Of a stretch of DNA of 64,000 nucleotides, positions 56,030-64,000 are shown piece by piece. Each line of letters begins with the position of its first letter. Within the stretch, counting starts at the first letter, position 1. The stretch is from Nucisporomicrobium flavum (GTDB lineage Bacteria; Actinomycetota; Actinomycetes; Mycobacteriales; Micromonosporaceae), in NCBI RefSeq assembly GCF_016464385.1, contig NZ_JADMLH010000001.1:248001-312000 (forward strand). Reading direction: 5' to 3'. A program made the translations under genes and the position numbers. The notes under the pieces were generated by a model. The model was not told the DNA's origin. It searched no databases and worked only from the letters and a program-made list of their open reading frames with translations.

Positions 56030-56081
56030 CGACGGGCCGCCACCGTGACCCGGCGGCGGCCCGTCGTCAGGCTCGTACGAC

Positions 56082-56948
56082 TCAGGCGGCGTACGCCATC
56101 GCCTTGTTCGTGCCCTGCGCGTCCGTCACGGCCAGCCGCGACGCCATCGTCGACCGGCTCGCGATCTGCGCCGCGTACGCCGCCCGGCGCCGCGCCACAC
56201 ACCCGTCACCCTTCGCCGCCGCCGTGTCCTGCTGCTCCATGTGCCGGCCCAGCCCGTCACGCAGCAACGCCAGCGCCTCGGTCCGCAGCTGCGACACCCG
56301 CGACTCGGTCACCCCGAGCTCCGCCGCCACCTCCGACAGCGGCCGCTCCTGCAGGAACGACGCCTCCACCACGAACCGCAGCCGCTCCGGCAGCACCGCC
56401 ACCGCGTCGTGCAGGTACCCGATGCGCTCACGGTGCAGCAGCATCTCCTCCGGGTTCAGCGACGCCTCCGTCACCATGTCCTCAGCCGTGCCCGCCGAGA
56501 AACCCTGCAGCGACAGCACCGCCGCGCGCTGCACGTCGTCATCCACCGCCGCCAGCTCCGAGACACCCACACCCAGCAGCTCCGCCAGCTCCGTCGGGGT
56601 CGGCGTACGCCCCAGCTGAGCGGTCAGCTCCTGCCGTGCCACATCGGCGCGCCGCGCCCGGGCCCGCACCGACCGGCTCGCCCAGTCCATGCCGCGCAGC
56701 TCGTCCAGCAGCGCACCCCGCACCCGGACCGCCGCGAACCGGCCGAACGGGATGCCACGCTTCGCGTCGAACGCCTTCGCCGCCGTCACCAGCGCCGCGT
56801 ACCCGGCCGAGGCCAGATCGTCACGGTGCACATGCGCGGGAACCTTGAACAGCATCTCCCGGACCAGGTGCCCCACCAGCGGCATGTTCTCGCGGATCAG
56901 GCCCTCCAGCTCACGGCTGACAGTCTTCGGCGCGGTCGCTGCGGACAT
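56082..56948 (-). CDS. FliA/WhiG-type sigma factor
   Basis: A 288-residue group-3 sigma factor. Sigma-2 (about residues 15-95) contains AALVTAAKAFDAKRGIPFGRFAAVRVRGALLDELRGMDW, which matches FliA and WhiG, sigma-3 contains ELTAQLGRTPTPTELAELLG, and sigma-4 (about 195-235) has LSEVAAELGVTESRVSQLRTEAL. FliA drives flagellar genes and WhiG drives sporulation genes; in motile-spore actinomycetes either is plausible. An unusual extra tail of about 50 residues, Ala-rich with one Cys, follows sigma-4. GAGGGGG precedes the ATG at 56948. Confidence 0.9.
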   Translation of the reverse strand: MSAATAPKTVSRELEGLIRENMPLVGHLVREMLFKVPAHVHRDDLASAGYAALVTAAKAFDAKRGIPFGRFAAVRVRGALLDELRGMDWASRSVRARARRADVARQELTAQLGRTPTPTELAELLGVGVSELAAVDDDVQRAAVLSLQGFSAGTAEDMVTEASLNPEEMLLHRERIGYLHDAVAVLPERLRFVVEASFLQERPLSEVAAELGVTESRVSQLRTEALALLRDGLGRHMEQQDTAAAKGDGCVARRRAAYAAQIASRSTMASRLAVTDAQGTNKAMAYAA

Positions 56949-57073
56949 CGTGTGTTCCCCCTCGTATCCCGTCTCCCGGTGACGGCTCACCGGCTGACAG
57001 GGGGAACTTTTCGTGTCTCAGGGTGCAACCAGCGGTCACCCACGGTTGCTGATCGGTTGTAGCCGGAAAAAGC

Positions 57074-57781
57074 CTAAAGTGTCAGCAGCCACCCGTTGTC
57101 CCGCGCCAGGCGCACCGCCTCGGCCCGCGTCCGCGCACCGGTCTTCCCGATCGCCGACGACAGGTGATTACGCACCGTCCCCTCCGAAAGATGCAGCTCA
57201 CGGGCAATGTCCGCGACCGTGCCGCCGTCCCGCGCCGACCGCAGCACCTGCGTCTCCCGCTCCGTCAACGGCGAATCCCCCTGCGCCAGCGACTGCGCCG
57301 CCAACCCCGGATCCACCACCCGCAACCCCTCATGCACCCGGCGCACCGCATCCGCCAACTGCCGCGCCGGGGTGTCCTTCACGACGAACCCGCTCGCCCC
57401 CGCGGCCATCGCCTGCCGCAGATAACCGGCCCGCCCGAACGTCGTCACCATCAACACCCGGCACCCCGGCACCGCCCGATGCACCTCCCGCGCCGCCGCC
57501 ACCCCGTCCATCCCCGGCATCTCCACATCCAGCAACGCCACATCCACCGCATGCGCCCGGACCGCCGCCACGACCTCGTCGCCGCGACCCACCTCCGCCA
57601 CCACACACAGGTCCGGCTCCAGATCCAGCAACGCCGCCATCGCACCCCGCACCAGCGCCTGATCATCAGCCAGCAACACCCGGATCACTGAACGTTTTTC
57701 ACCGTGGCGGGGCCGCGCCGGCCCGTCGCCGGTCGACGGGCCGGCGCCCTCAGGCTCGATGTCAGGTTGAAAAACGTTCAC
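57074..57781 (-). CDS. NarL-family response regulator (DesR-like)
   Basis: A two-component response regulator: receiver domain with ADDQALVRGAM and a phosphorylatable Asp in VALLDVEMPGMDG (about residue 85), then a LuxR/GerE domain LTERETQVLRSARDGGTVADIARELHLSEGTVRNHLSS. The GTG at 57781 overlaps the kinase stop (GTGA) and adds about 31 non-conserved residues; a GTG at 57688 gives a conventional N-terminus. Both GTG codons abut copies of an inverted repeat. It is the last gene of the ABC-kinase-regulator operon. Confidence 0.9.
   Translation of the reverse strand: MNVFQPDIEPEGAGPSTGDGPARPRHGEKRSVIRVLLADDQALVRGAMAALLDLEPDLCVVAEVGRGDEVVAAVRAHAVDVALLDVEMPGMDGVAAAREVHRAVPGCRVLMVTTFGRAGYLRQAMAAGASGFVVKDTPARQLADAVRRVHEGLRVVDPGLAAQSLAQGDSPLTERETQVLRSARDGGTVADIARELHLSEGTVRNHLSSAIGKTGARTRAEAVRLARDNGWLLTL
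57689..57780. repeat. 13-base inverted repeat bracketing the response-regulator N-terminus
   Basis: TGAACGTTTTTCA (57689-57701) and TGAAAAACGTTCA (57768-57780) are exact inverse copies 66 bases apart. Each abuts one of the two candidate GTG starts of the response regulator. The arms are far AT-richer than the surroundings. An autoregulatory site pair, a stem in the mRNA, or an insertion scar are all possible. Confidence 0.7.
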
Positions 57782-59169
57782 TCCGGCACCTCCACCCGTA
57801 CGCGGAAACCCGGCCCGTCCGCCCGCCGCCCCACCACCAAGCGCGCCCCCGCAGCCTCCGCCCGGCGCCGCAATCCCGCCAGACCCTGACCGTCCGGCGC
57901 CGGCGGCCCGTCACCCGGACCGTCATCCACGATCTCCACGCTGCCCGGCGACAACCGCACCACACACCGGCTCGCCCCGCTGTGCCGCACGACGTTCGTC
58001 ACCGCCTCCCGGATCGTCCACGCGAACAACTCCCGCACCCGCGTCGGCACCTCATCGGCCGCCCCCGGCAACTCCGCCACCACATGCGCCGCCGCCAGCG
58101 CCGCCCGCGCCGCCGCGATCTCCCCCGGCAACGAGATCCCCCGCACCCCCATCGCCGTCGCCCGCACATCCGACAACGCGTCGCGCGCCAGCACCTCCAG
58201 ATCCCGCAACTCCCGCCGCGCCCGCTCCACATCCACATCCAGCAACCGCTGCGCCAACTCCGCCTTCACCGTCACCACCGTCAGCGAATGCCCCAGGATG
58301 TCGTGCAGATCCGCCGCGATCCGCGCCCGCTCCTGCTGCACCGCCATCACCGCCAGCTCCTCCTGCGCCACCGCCAACCGCGCCTGCCGCTCCCCCGCCA
58401 GCCGCAACCCCCACACCGCCGCCGACCCCAGCAACACCCCCAGCCCGTACCCGTTGTCCTCCCACCCCGGCATCCGCCACGCCAGCACCTCCGCGGCCAC
58501 CGCCAGCGACGCCGCGAACGGCGCCGCCTGCACCAGCGGCAACGACGCCATCGCCGTCGACGCCACATAGACCAGGCAGGTCAGCGCATGGAACCCCGCC
58601 CCCGGCACCTGCGCCACCGTCAACGCCAGCATCGCCGCCAGGCCCGCCCACACCCGCGGCGAACCCCGCAGCCGCGCCTGCCGCGACCCCGCCCGGCTGA
58701 ACCAGCTCACCATCGCCAGGTACAGCGCCCCGAACCCGGCCAGCGCGGCCAGCCCCAGATCACGCTGCCAGTCGTTGCCCCGCGCCGTCAGCGCCGACAG
58801 GTTCTCGCTGAGGTAGAACAGCCACACCGCGGCGAACAACCACCCGAAACGCGCCCGCGGACCCCCCAACGCGACCGTGACCCCCGAACCGCCGGCCCCA
58901 CCCGCGCCGTCGCCGGGCCGGCCGGGGCCGAGGTCGGCGCCGCGAGGGCCGGGGTCGCCGCGGGGGTCGTCGCCCGGGTCTGGGTCGCCGCGGGGGTCGT
59001 CGCCGCCCGGGCCGGAGCCGCGGTCGACGACCCCGGGGCCGCGCGCGCCGTCGCCGTTACCGGGGGCCGGGCGGCCGTCACCGGGGGCCGGGCGGCCGTC
59101 GCCGGGGCGGCCGGGGCCGCCGCCGGCGGTCCCGGCGACGGCAGGCTCGTCGGCGTCGCGGCCGCTCAC
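57778..59169 (-). CDS. Histidine kinase, DesK/NarX-like
   Basis: A 463-residue sensor kinase. The first 100 residues are a Gly/Pro/Asp-rich repeat stretch (GDPRGDPGPRG, GDGRPAPGDGRPAPG), followed by five or six membrane helices (about 105-270), a HisKA_3 dimerisation domain with the phosphorylated His in RIAADLHDILGHSLTVV (about residue 290), and an ATPase domain with REAVTNVVRHSG and VDDGPGDG. The GTG overlaps the permease stop. It should phosphorylate the adjacent response regulator and control the linked ABC transporter. Confidence 0.9.
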   Translation of the reverse strand: MSGRDADEPAVAGTAGGGPGRPGDGRPAPGDGRPAPGNGDGARGPGVVDRGSGPGGDDPRGDPDPGDDPRGDPGPRGADLGPGRPGDGAGGAGGSGVTVALGGPRARFGWLFAAVWLFYLSENLSALTARGNDWQRDLGLAALAGFGALYLAMVSWFSRAGSRQARLRGSPRVWAGLAAMLALTVAQVPGAGFHALTCLVYVASTAMASLPLVQAAPFAASLAVAAEVLAWRMPGWEDNGYGLGVLLGSAAVWGLRLAGERQARLAVAQEELAVMAVQQERARIAADLHDILGHSLTVVTVKAELAQRLLDVDVERARRELRDLEVLARDALSDVRATAMGVRGISLPGEIAAARAALAAAHVVAELPGAADEVPTRVRELFAWTIREAVTNVVRHSGASRCVVRLSPGSVEIVDDGPGDGPPAPDGQGLAGLRRRAEAAGARLVVGRRADGPGFRVRVEVPE

Positions 59170-59951
59170 ACCCGGGCCGTGTCCCGCCGGAACCGCCACA
59201 CCGCGCCCGCCGTGAACACCGACGTCCACGCCAGCACGTTCAATCCCGCCAGCCACAGATTCCCCTCCCGCACCAGCGGATACCGCGCGAGCTCACCCAC
59301 GCCGTACACCGGGGTGAACTTCGCCAGCGTCGCGAACGTCGAACCCATCAGATCCACCGGCACGAACAACCCGCCCGCGAACGCCAGCACCGCCAGCATC
59401 GGACCCAGAATCTGCATCACGTTCTCACTCGGCAACAGATAACCCATGAACAGCCCGAACGCCGCGAACACCAGCGCACACACCCACGCCAGCACCCCGC
59501 ACTCCACCCACGCCGCCGCCGGCAGCTCCGCCCCCGCGAACGCACCCACCACGAACGCCACGGCCACCGACACCGCCCCGATGATCATCGCCAGGACCAG
59601 CTTCACCGCCACGTACGCCACCGGATGCAACGGCGTCAACCGCAACTGCCGGCTCCACCCCGCCGCCCGCTCCACCGACACCATCGCCCCACCGCTCGTG
59701 GTCGCCAGCATCGCCCCGTACACCGCCATGCTCACCAGCACGAAACCCGTCACGTTGCCGCCGCCCACCCGCTCGGTGCGATACGACTCGCTCGTACCGA
59801 ACAGCAGGAAGAACAGCGCCGGCATCACGAACGTGAAGATCACCGTCCGCCTGTTACGCACCAACCGGCGCAACTCCAGCCGGATCATCCCCCACGAGAA
59901 CCCACCCAGCCGGGGCAGACTCCGCTCCCGCACCACAGCAGCCGTCATCAC
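59166..59951 (-). CDS. ABC-2 type transporter permease (DrrB-like)
   Basis: A 261-residue membrane protein with about six helices; the conserved stretches FTFVMPALFFLLFGTSES and SGGAMVSVERAAGWSRQLRLTPL are typical of ABC-2 drug-efflux permeases. GTG at 59951 and ATG at 59948 are both possible; the former overlaps the ATPase stop. Partner of the preceding ATPase. Confidence 0.92.
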   Translation of the reverse strand: MMTAAVVRERSLPRLGGFSWGMIRLELRRLVRNRRTVIFTFVMPALFFLLFGTSESYRTERVGGGNVTGFVLVSMAVYGAMLATTSGGAMVSVERAAGWSRQLRLTPLHPVAYVAVKLVLAMIIGAVSVAVAFVVGAFAGAELPAAAWVECGVLAWVCALVFAAFGLFMGYLLPSENVMQILGPMLAVLAFAGGLFVPVDLMGSTFATLAKFTPVYGVGELARYPLVREGNLWLAGLNVLAWTSVFTAGAVWRFRRDTARV

Positions 59952-60928
59952 CGCACACCCCCCGCACCCTCAACCGCCGTCATCGTCCCGCCCGCACCCG
60001 CCGCATCGTCCGACGTCAACGCCAGGAACGCCTGCTCCAGATTCCGCGACGTGATCTCCAGATCCCGCGCCGGCGTCCGCGACAACAGGAACCGCGCCAC
60101 CGCATCCGAATCCCGGCCCTGCACGTACACCGAATCCCCGCGCACCTCCACCGAATCCACCCCCGGCAACCCCATCAGCGCCGCCTCGTCCGCACCCGGC
60201 CACGTCGCCCGCACCGTACGACCCGACGCCATCGCCTTCACCTGCGCCGCCGTCCCGTCCGCCACCACCCGGCCCCGCCGCACGAACACCACCCGGTCCG
60301 CGTACGCATCCGCCTCCTCCAGGTAATGCGTCGCGAACACCACCGTGCGCCCCGACCGCGCGTCCTCCCGGATCGCCGACCAGAACTCGTGCCGGCCACC
60401 CACATCCATCCCCGTCGTCGGCTCGTCCAGGATCAGCAACTCCGGATCCGGCAACAACGCCATCGCGAACCGCAACCGCTGCTGCTGGCCACCCGAACAC
60501 TTACCGACCAGCCGCCCCCCGATGTCCGCGATCCCCGCCCGCTCCAGCACCTCGCCCACCTGCGACCGCGGCCGCCCGAACAACACCGCCGTCAACCGCA
60601 CCGTCTCCTCGACCGTGTAGTCCTTCAGCAACCCGCCGGTCTGCATCACCGCCGACACCAGCCCCAGCGCCACCGCCTCCCGCGGCGCCCGCCCGTACAC
60701 CCGCACCGACCCCCGCGTCGGTGCCGACAACCCCAGCAGCAGATCCACCGTGCTGGTCTTGCCCGCCCCGTTCGGACCCAGCAGGGCCACCACCTCACCC
60801 GCACCGATCCGCAGACTCACCCCGTCCACCGCGGCGACATCCCCGAACCGCTTCACCACACCGTCCAGCTCCACCGCCGGAACCCCCGACCCGCGAGCCA
60901 CACCCTCACTCACCGCAGCGACTGTCAT
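59948..60928 (-). CDS. ABC transporter ATP-binding protein (DrrA-like)
   Basis: A 326-residue ATPase with Walker A GPNGAGKTST (about residues 52-61), signature CSGGQQQRLRF (about 147-157), Walker B LLILDEPTTGMD and the H-loop ATHYLEEAD. It energises the adjacent permease, probably to export a hydrophobic compound. GAGGGTGG precedes the ATG. It is the first gene of a four-gene coupled operon (ATPase, permease, kinase, regulator), the arrangement of DesKR/LiaSR-like stress-sensing exporters. Confidence 0.93.
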   Translation of the reverse strand: MTVAAVSEGVARGSGVPAVELDGVVKRFGDVAAVDGVSLRIGAGEVVALLGPNGAGKTSTVDLLLGLSAPTRGSVRVYGRAPREAVALGLVSAVMQTGGLLKDYTVEETVRLTAVLFGRPRSQVGEVLERAGIADIGGRLVGKCSGGQQQRLRFAMALLPDPELLILDEPTTGMDVGGRHEFWSAIREDARSGRTVVFATHYLEEADAYADRVVFVRRGRVVADGTAAQVKAMASGRTVRATWPGADEAALMGLPGVDSVEVRGDSVYVQGRDSDAVARFLLSRTPARDLEITSRNLEQAFLALTSDDAAGAGGTMTAVEGAGGVR

Positions 60929-61169
60929 GCCACCACCCTCACCCCACGAACCCCCGCCCACGCAGCACACCCGTCACGACCGGCCCATGACATCCGTCAG
61001 GGGTCCATCGGACGATCGGCCGCTGCCCACAACCACCCACCACCTCCACACTGGACCGGACAGCACCACCGACCACCCGGTGCGGTCCGGCACGACCGCA
61101 CACCCGCCCGGTCACGGCGCGGGACGCAGCCGCGCCGACCGGGACGGCCGCACCGGGCCCCGGTGCACC
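60929..61169. other. Gene-free interval
   Basis: Separates the start of the ABC operon from the end of the minus-strand VOC gene. It should hold the ABC operon promoter, but no clear hexamer pair stands out and no RNA gene is visible. Confidence 0.5.
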
Positions 61170-61583
61170 TCACGCCGCCACGCAGAACTCGTTGCCCTCC
61201 GGATCGGCCATCACCACGTGATGCCCCGCGACCGTCGCCAGCACCCGGCCACCCACCGCCACCAGCGACGCCGCCTTCGCCTCGACCCGCGCCCACGCAT
61301 CCGGCCCCCGCCCCACCCGCACATCCAGGTGCAGCCGGTTCTTCGCCACCTTCGGCTCCGGCACCTCCAGGAACACCAGCCGCGGACCCACCCCCGCCGG
61401 ATCCCGCAGCCACGCCCCGCCGCCCTCGCCCTCCTCCGGCTCCCCGAACGACGCCACCCACTCCTCACGCGTCGCGAACGGCGCCGGCGGCGGCTCGTCC
61501 TCGTAGCCCAGCACCACCTTCCAGAACTGCGCCAACGGTCCCGCCGCCACGCAGTCGAACGTCAGATCCACCCGCAATCCCAC
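61170..61583 (-). CDS. VOC-superfamily protein
   Basis: A 137-residue VOC protein like the one at 24334-24729, with RVDLTFDCVAAGPLAQFWKVVLGY at the start, KNRLHLDVRVGRG in the centre and the terminal ADPEGNEFCVAA of this group. GAGGGGG precedes the GTG. Function unknown. Confidence 0.87.
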   Translation of the reverse strand: MGLRVDLTFDCVAAGPLAQFWKVVLGYEDEPPPAPFATREEWVASFGEPEEGEGGGAWLRDPAGVGPRLVFLEVPEPKVAKNRLHLDVRVGRGPDAWARVEAKAASLVAVGGRVLATVAGHHVVMADPEGNEFCVAA

Positions 61584-61766
61584 GACCCGCCCCCTCGTTC
61601 AGCCGACAGCGAGAGCATCTTCCACCCCGGGTACGACAACCGCCGCCAGGCCAGGAAGACCTTGATTTGTGGCGGGTCGTTGAATTCCTTTTTGTTCTTG
61701 ATCTTTGGTGACGGGGGCGACTCCGCGCACACCCTGTAGAGCGTCCTAGGATGTTACAGGTGCAGA
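61584..61766. promoter_or_regulatory. Upstream region of the siderophore operon
   Basis: AT-richer than its surroundings around 61660-61710. A TAGGAT hexamer at 61747-61752 could be the -10 of the IucA/IucC operon, 14 bases before the ATG. I looked for an IdeR/DmdR1-type iron box (TTAGGTTAGGCTAACCTAA-like) and saw none. Confidence 0.45.
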
Positions 61767-63359
61767 ATGGGCGCCGTGACCCGCGCCGAGCTGCAGGCCC
61801 TGCGACCCGGGCTGGTGGACGCCTACGACCGGGCCCTGCCGCGCGCCCGCGCCGAGATCCTCGCCCGGCTGCTCATCGCCCTGGCACACGAGCCCCTCCC
61901 CGGCACCAGGACGGCAACGGTCGCTCCGGCAACCGAGCCGCCGCTGGGGCGCGGGCCGGCAGCGGGCGCCCCGGCGAACCAGCCCCTGCCAGGGCCGGCA
62001 GCGGGCGCGGCGGCAGCTGAGCCGCTTCCCCGCCCGGGACGGGTCATGCCGGCCGTCACGCCCTTCCAGCCGGTCGCCGCGGGGCTCGCCTGCCGGCTCG
62101 GCCGCGAGACCATCACCGACCCGGTCGTGCTCGTGCGCCGGCTCGGCTGGCCGGAGACGTTCGCCGGCGAGATCGGCAACAGTGTGGTCAACCTCGCCCT
62201 CGCGTACGCGGACCCGCCCCCGCCCACCCCTCGCCCGCTGCTGGACCTGGCCCCGGACCTGGCCACCGTGGAGCAGCTCGTGGCCGACGGGCACCCGCTG
62301 CACCCCTGCTGCCGTACGCGCACCGGGATGAGCGTCGCCGACGTGCTCGCGTACGCCCCGGAGCACCGCCCCACCCTGCGGCTGACCCGCCTGCGCGTCC
62401 CCACCGGACGCTGGTACGGCACCGGGGAACCGGTCCTGCTCGCCCACCCGTGGCAAGCCCGGCATCTGCGGGAGGCGTACCCGTGGCTGCGGCCCGACGG
62501 CGAGACCGGGCCCGTACGCCCGCTGATGTCCCTGCGCACCGTCGACACCGGAGCCGGCCACGTCAAGACCACGGTCGACGTGCAGATGACCTCCGCCGTC
62601 CGTACGGTCTCCCCCGCCGCCCTGCACAACGGCCCGGTCCTGTCCGCGCTGCTCGGGGCGCTCACCGCCGGCCTGCCGCTCACCGTGCTCGCCGAGTCCG
62701 GGGCCGGTGCCGTCCTGGTCGACGGCGAACCCAGCCGCCACCTGGCTCACCTGCACCGGCAGGCGCCACGGCTCGGGCCCGGCGAGACGGTGGTCCCGTT
62801 GGGGGCGCTGGCCGCTGCCGACCCGTACGACGGCCGCCCCCTGCTGCTGCACGCCGCGGCCGACCCGTACGCGTGGTGGCGCGACCTCTGTCACCTGCTG
62901 TTCCCGCCGCTCCTGGCCCTGCTGCACCGCGGCGTCGCGCTGGAGGCGCACGGGCAGAACACGCTCGTCGTGCTCGACCGGGGCCGGCCCACCCGGATCA
63001 TCTACCGCGACTTCGGCGGGGTGCGCGTCAGCCCCGCCCGGCTGCGCGCCGCCGGGCACGACGCCCCGCCGCTGCACGGGGACCTGCCCACGGACGACCC
63101 GCACGAGCTGCGCACCAAGCTCGCCGCCGCCGTGCTGGGCACCGTCGCGCCGCAGCTCATCGCCGTGCTGACCGCCGCCGGCGCCGACCCCGCGAAGCTG
63201 TGGGCCACCGCCGCGGAGGCGATCGCCACGGTCGCCACCCCGGACGCCCGCGCCCTGCTCACCGAGCCGCTGCCGCGTAAGGCCACGACGGCGATGCGGC
63301 TGGCCGACGACCCGCTGGCCGACGTGTGGGCGTACCACGACAACCCCCTCGCCGCATGA
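61767..63359 (+). CDS. IucA/IucC-family NIS siderophore synthetase, first of a pair
   Basis: NRPS-independent siderophore synthetases condense a carboxylic acid with an amine or alcohol using ATP. The 530-residue protein has the N-terminal GNSVVNLALAYADPP region, the active-site HPLHPCCRTRTGMS (about residues 171-184), the ATP-binding region with TSAVRTVSPAALHNGP (about 275) and the late RIIYRDFGGVRVSPARL (about 411). A Pro/Ala-rich insertion of about 40 residues is present near residue 50. The stop overlaps the second synthetase (ATGA). Confidence 0.92.
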   Translation: MGAVTRAELQALRPGLVDAYDRALPRARAEILARLLIALAHEPLPGTRTATVAPATEPPLGRGPAAGAPANQPLPGPAAGAAAAEPLPRPGRVMPAVTPFQPVAAGLACRLGRETITDPVVLVRRLGWPETFAGEIGNSVVNLALAYADPPPPTPRPLLDLAPDLATVEQLVADGHPLHPCCRTRTGMSVADVLAYAPEHRPTLRLTRLRVPTGRWYGTGEPVLLAHPWQARHLREAYPWLRPDGETGPVRPLMSLRTVDTGAGHVKTTVDVQMTSAVRTVSPAALHNGPVLSALLGALTAGLPLTVLAESGAGAVLVDGEPSRHLAHLHRQAPRLGPGETVVPLGALAAADPYDGRPLLLHAAADPYAWWRDLCHLLFPPLLALLHRGVALEAHGQNTLVVLDRGRPTRIIYRDFGGVRVSPARLRAAGHDAPPLHGDLPTDDPHELRTKLAAAVLGTVAPQLIAVLTAAGADPAKLWATAAEAIATVATPDARALLTEPLPRKATTAMRLADDPLADVWAYHDNPLAA

Positions 63360-64000
63360 CTCGCAGCCTGACCGCCCGCCGGCTCGCCCTGCACGCCGCC
63401 CACGCCGGCGCGTCCCTGGCGGTGCACGCCCCGGACCTGCACGACCCGTTCATGGCCACGCTGCCCGAGGCGGCGGACATCGTGGGGCGGCGGCTGCGCG
63501 GCGCGCTCGTGCGGGAGGGGCTGCTGCCGGCCGCGCCGGGCGACCGCTTCCACGCGTTCCACCGCGTCGAGTACGCCCACGCCGGCGCCGACGACCCCGC
63601 GGATCTGCTCCCGGCCGACCTGCCCGGCAACGCGGCCGGCTTCGCCGCCGAGCTGCGCAACGCCGTGGTGAACCTCGCCATCGCCATGGCCCGCCCCGGG
63701 CCCCGCGACGGCGGCGACCCCGACGAGGCCGCCGTCGCCGCGGAACGGCTCGCGGTGGCCGGGCACAACCTGCACCCGTGCGGGCGTACGCGGCTGGGCT
63801 GGGACACCACCGACGTGCTCGAGCACGACCTGGAAGCCGGGCACACCCGCGTGGGGTTCCTCGCCGTCCGCGACGACGTGCACCTGGGCGACGACGTCGG
63901 CGCGGCGCTGCGGGCGGCGTACCCCGAGCTGCCGGAACTGCCACTCGGATACCGGCTGCAACCGGTGCATCCGTGGCAGCGGGACACGGTCCTGCCCGGG
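63356..64000 (+). CDS. IucA/IucC-family NIS siderophore synthetase, second, cut by window edge
   Basis: The 215 visible residues begin at an ATG overlapping the first synthetase stop and show the family N-terminus LRNAVVNLAIAMARPG and the active-site AGHNLHPCGRTRLGW (about residues 138-152), then LGYRLQPVHPWQRD at the edge. The ATP-binding half is outside the window. Two tandem NIS synthetases of this kind typically make a hydroxamate or citrate-type siderophore. Confidence 0.9.
   Translation, partial: MTRSLTARRLALHAAHAGASLAVHAPDLHDPFMATLPEAADIVGRRLRGALVREGLLPAAPGDRFHAFHRVEYAHAGADDPADLLPADLPGNAAGFAAELRNAVVNLAIAMARPGPRDGGDPDEAAVAAERLAVAGHNLHPCGRTRLGWDTTDVLEHDLEAGHTRVGFLAVRDDVHLGDDVGAALRAAYPELPELPLGYRLQPVHPWQRDTVLPG

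Noticed and set aside
61584-61766. Iron box upstream of the siderophore genes
   Set aside because: No sequence resembling the IdeR/DmdR1 consensus was found.

Overview
The window is very GC-rich actinobacterial chromosome. RbpA, a sigma-R-type promoter, a divided apolipoprotein N-acyltransferase/polyprenol-phosphate-mannose synthase pair, an ECF42 sigma factor with its YciI partner, a mycosin, a FliA/WhiG-type sigma factor, tandem dynamin-like GTPases and an NIS siderophore operon fit a Micromonosporaceae member, most plausibly Actinoplanes-like. The genus is inference. I see no rRNA, tRNA, CRISPR array or intact insertion sequence.

Layout. 0-5 kb: tail of a MutL-family gene, a G/C homopolymer tract, lnt-ppm1, fxsA, a 73-bp tandem repeat and rbpA with a sigma-R-type promoter. 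5-8.7 kb: a zinc-ribbon/coiled-coil protein, then a cobalamin-riboswitch operon (cbtB, cbtA and a phosphatase-fold protein). 8.7-24.8 kb: mostly single housekeeping or accessory genes (mycosin, SMI1/KNR4, DinB, SelO, ArsR-like/MFS pair, HNH nuclease, hydrolase, Nudix, ECF42/YciI, SDR/MerR pair, membrane sulfatase, aldo/keto reductase, VOC protein). 24.8-29.9 kb: a Clp-N regulator with its operators, a UPF0303 protein, a TauE exporter with a small membrane ORF, a nuclease/phosphatase-family protein, a GNAT, and an OhrR-Ohr-hydrolase operon. 29.9-31.6 kb: a second homopolymer tract, a tyrosine recombinase whose start codon lies in a perfect palindrome of Xer-site geometry, and a separate dif-like site about 430 bp away. 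31.6-40.6 kb: acetyltransferase, double VOC, acyltransferase, P-loop kinase, M55 peptidase, an internally deleted hybrid sensor kinase and two LuxR-type regulators. 40.8-44.9 kb: a translationally coupled trio of two dynamin-like GTPases and an acidic His-rich protein. 45-55.3 kb: MFS, GntR, M1 aminopeptidase, P450-ferredoxin, UppP-DUF3626, a second tyrosine recombinase and an ABC-F protein. 55.5-61.6 kb: an unknown protein, the FliA-like sigma factor, and a coupled ABC ATPase-permease-histidine kinase-response regulator operon. 61.8 kb to the end: two overlapping IucA/IucC synthetases, the second cut by the window edge.

Many starts overlap the preceding stop (ATGA or GTGA), so much of the window is organised as short, translationally coupled operons. 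At least twelve other starts lie 6-8 bases after a TANNNT hexamer, the arrangement of leaderless actinobacterial transcripts; I used this to choose several starts. The observations most worth a second look are the dif-like site beside a recombinase with its own palindrome, the dynamin trio, the cobalamin-controlled phosphatase-fold protein that lacks the catalytic RHG motif, and the sensor kinase that has lost its kinase domain in frame.
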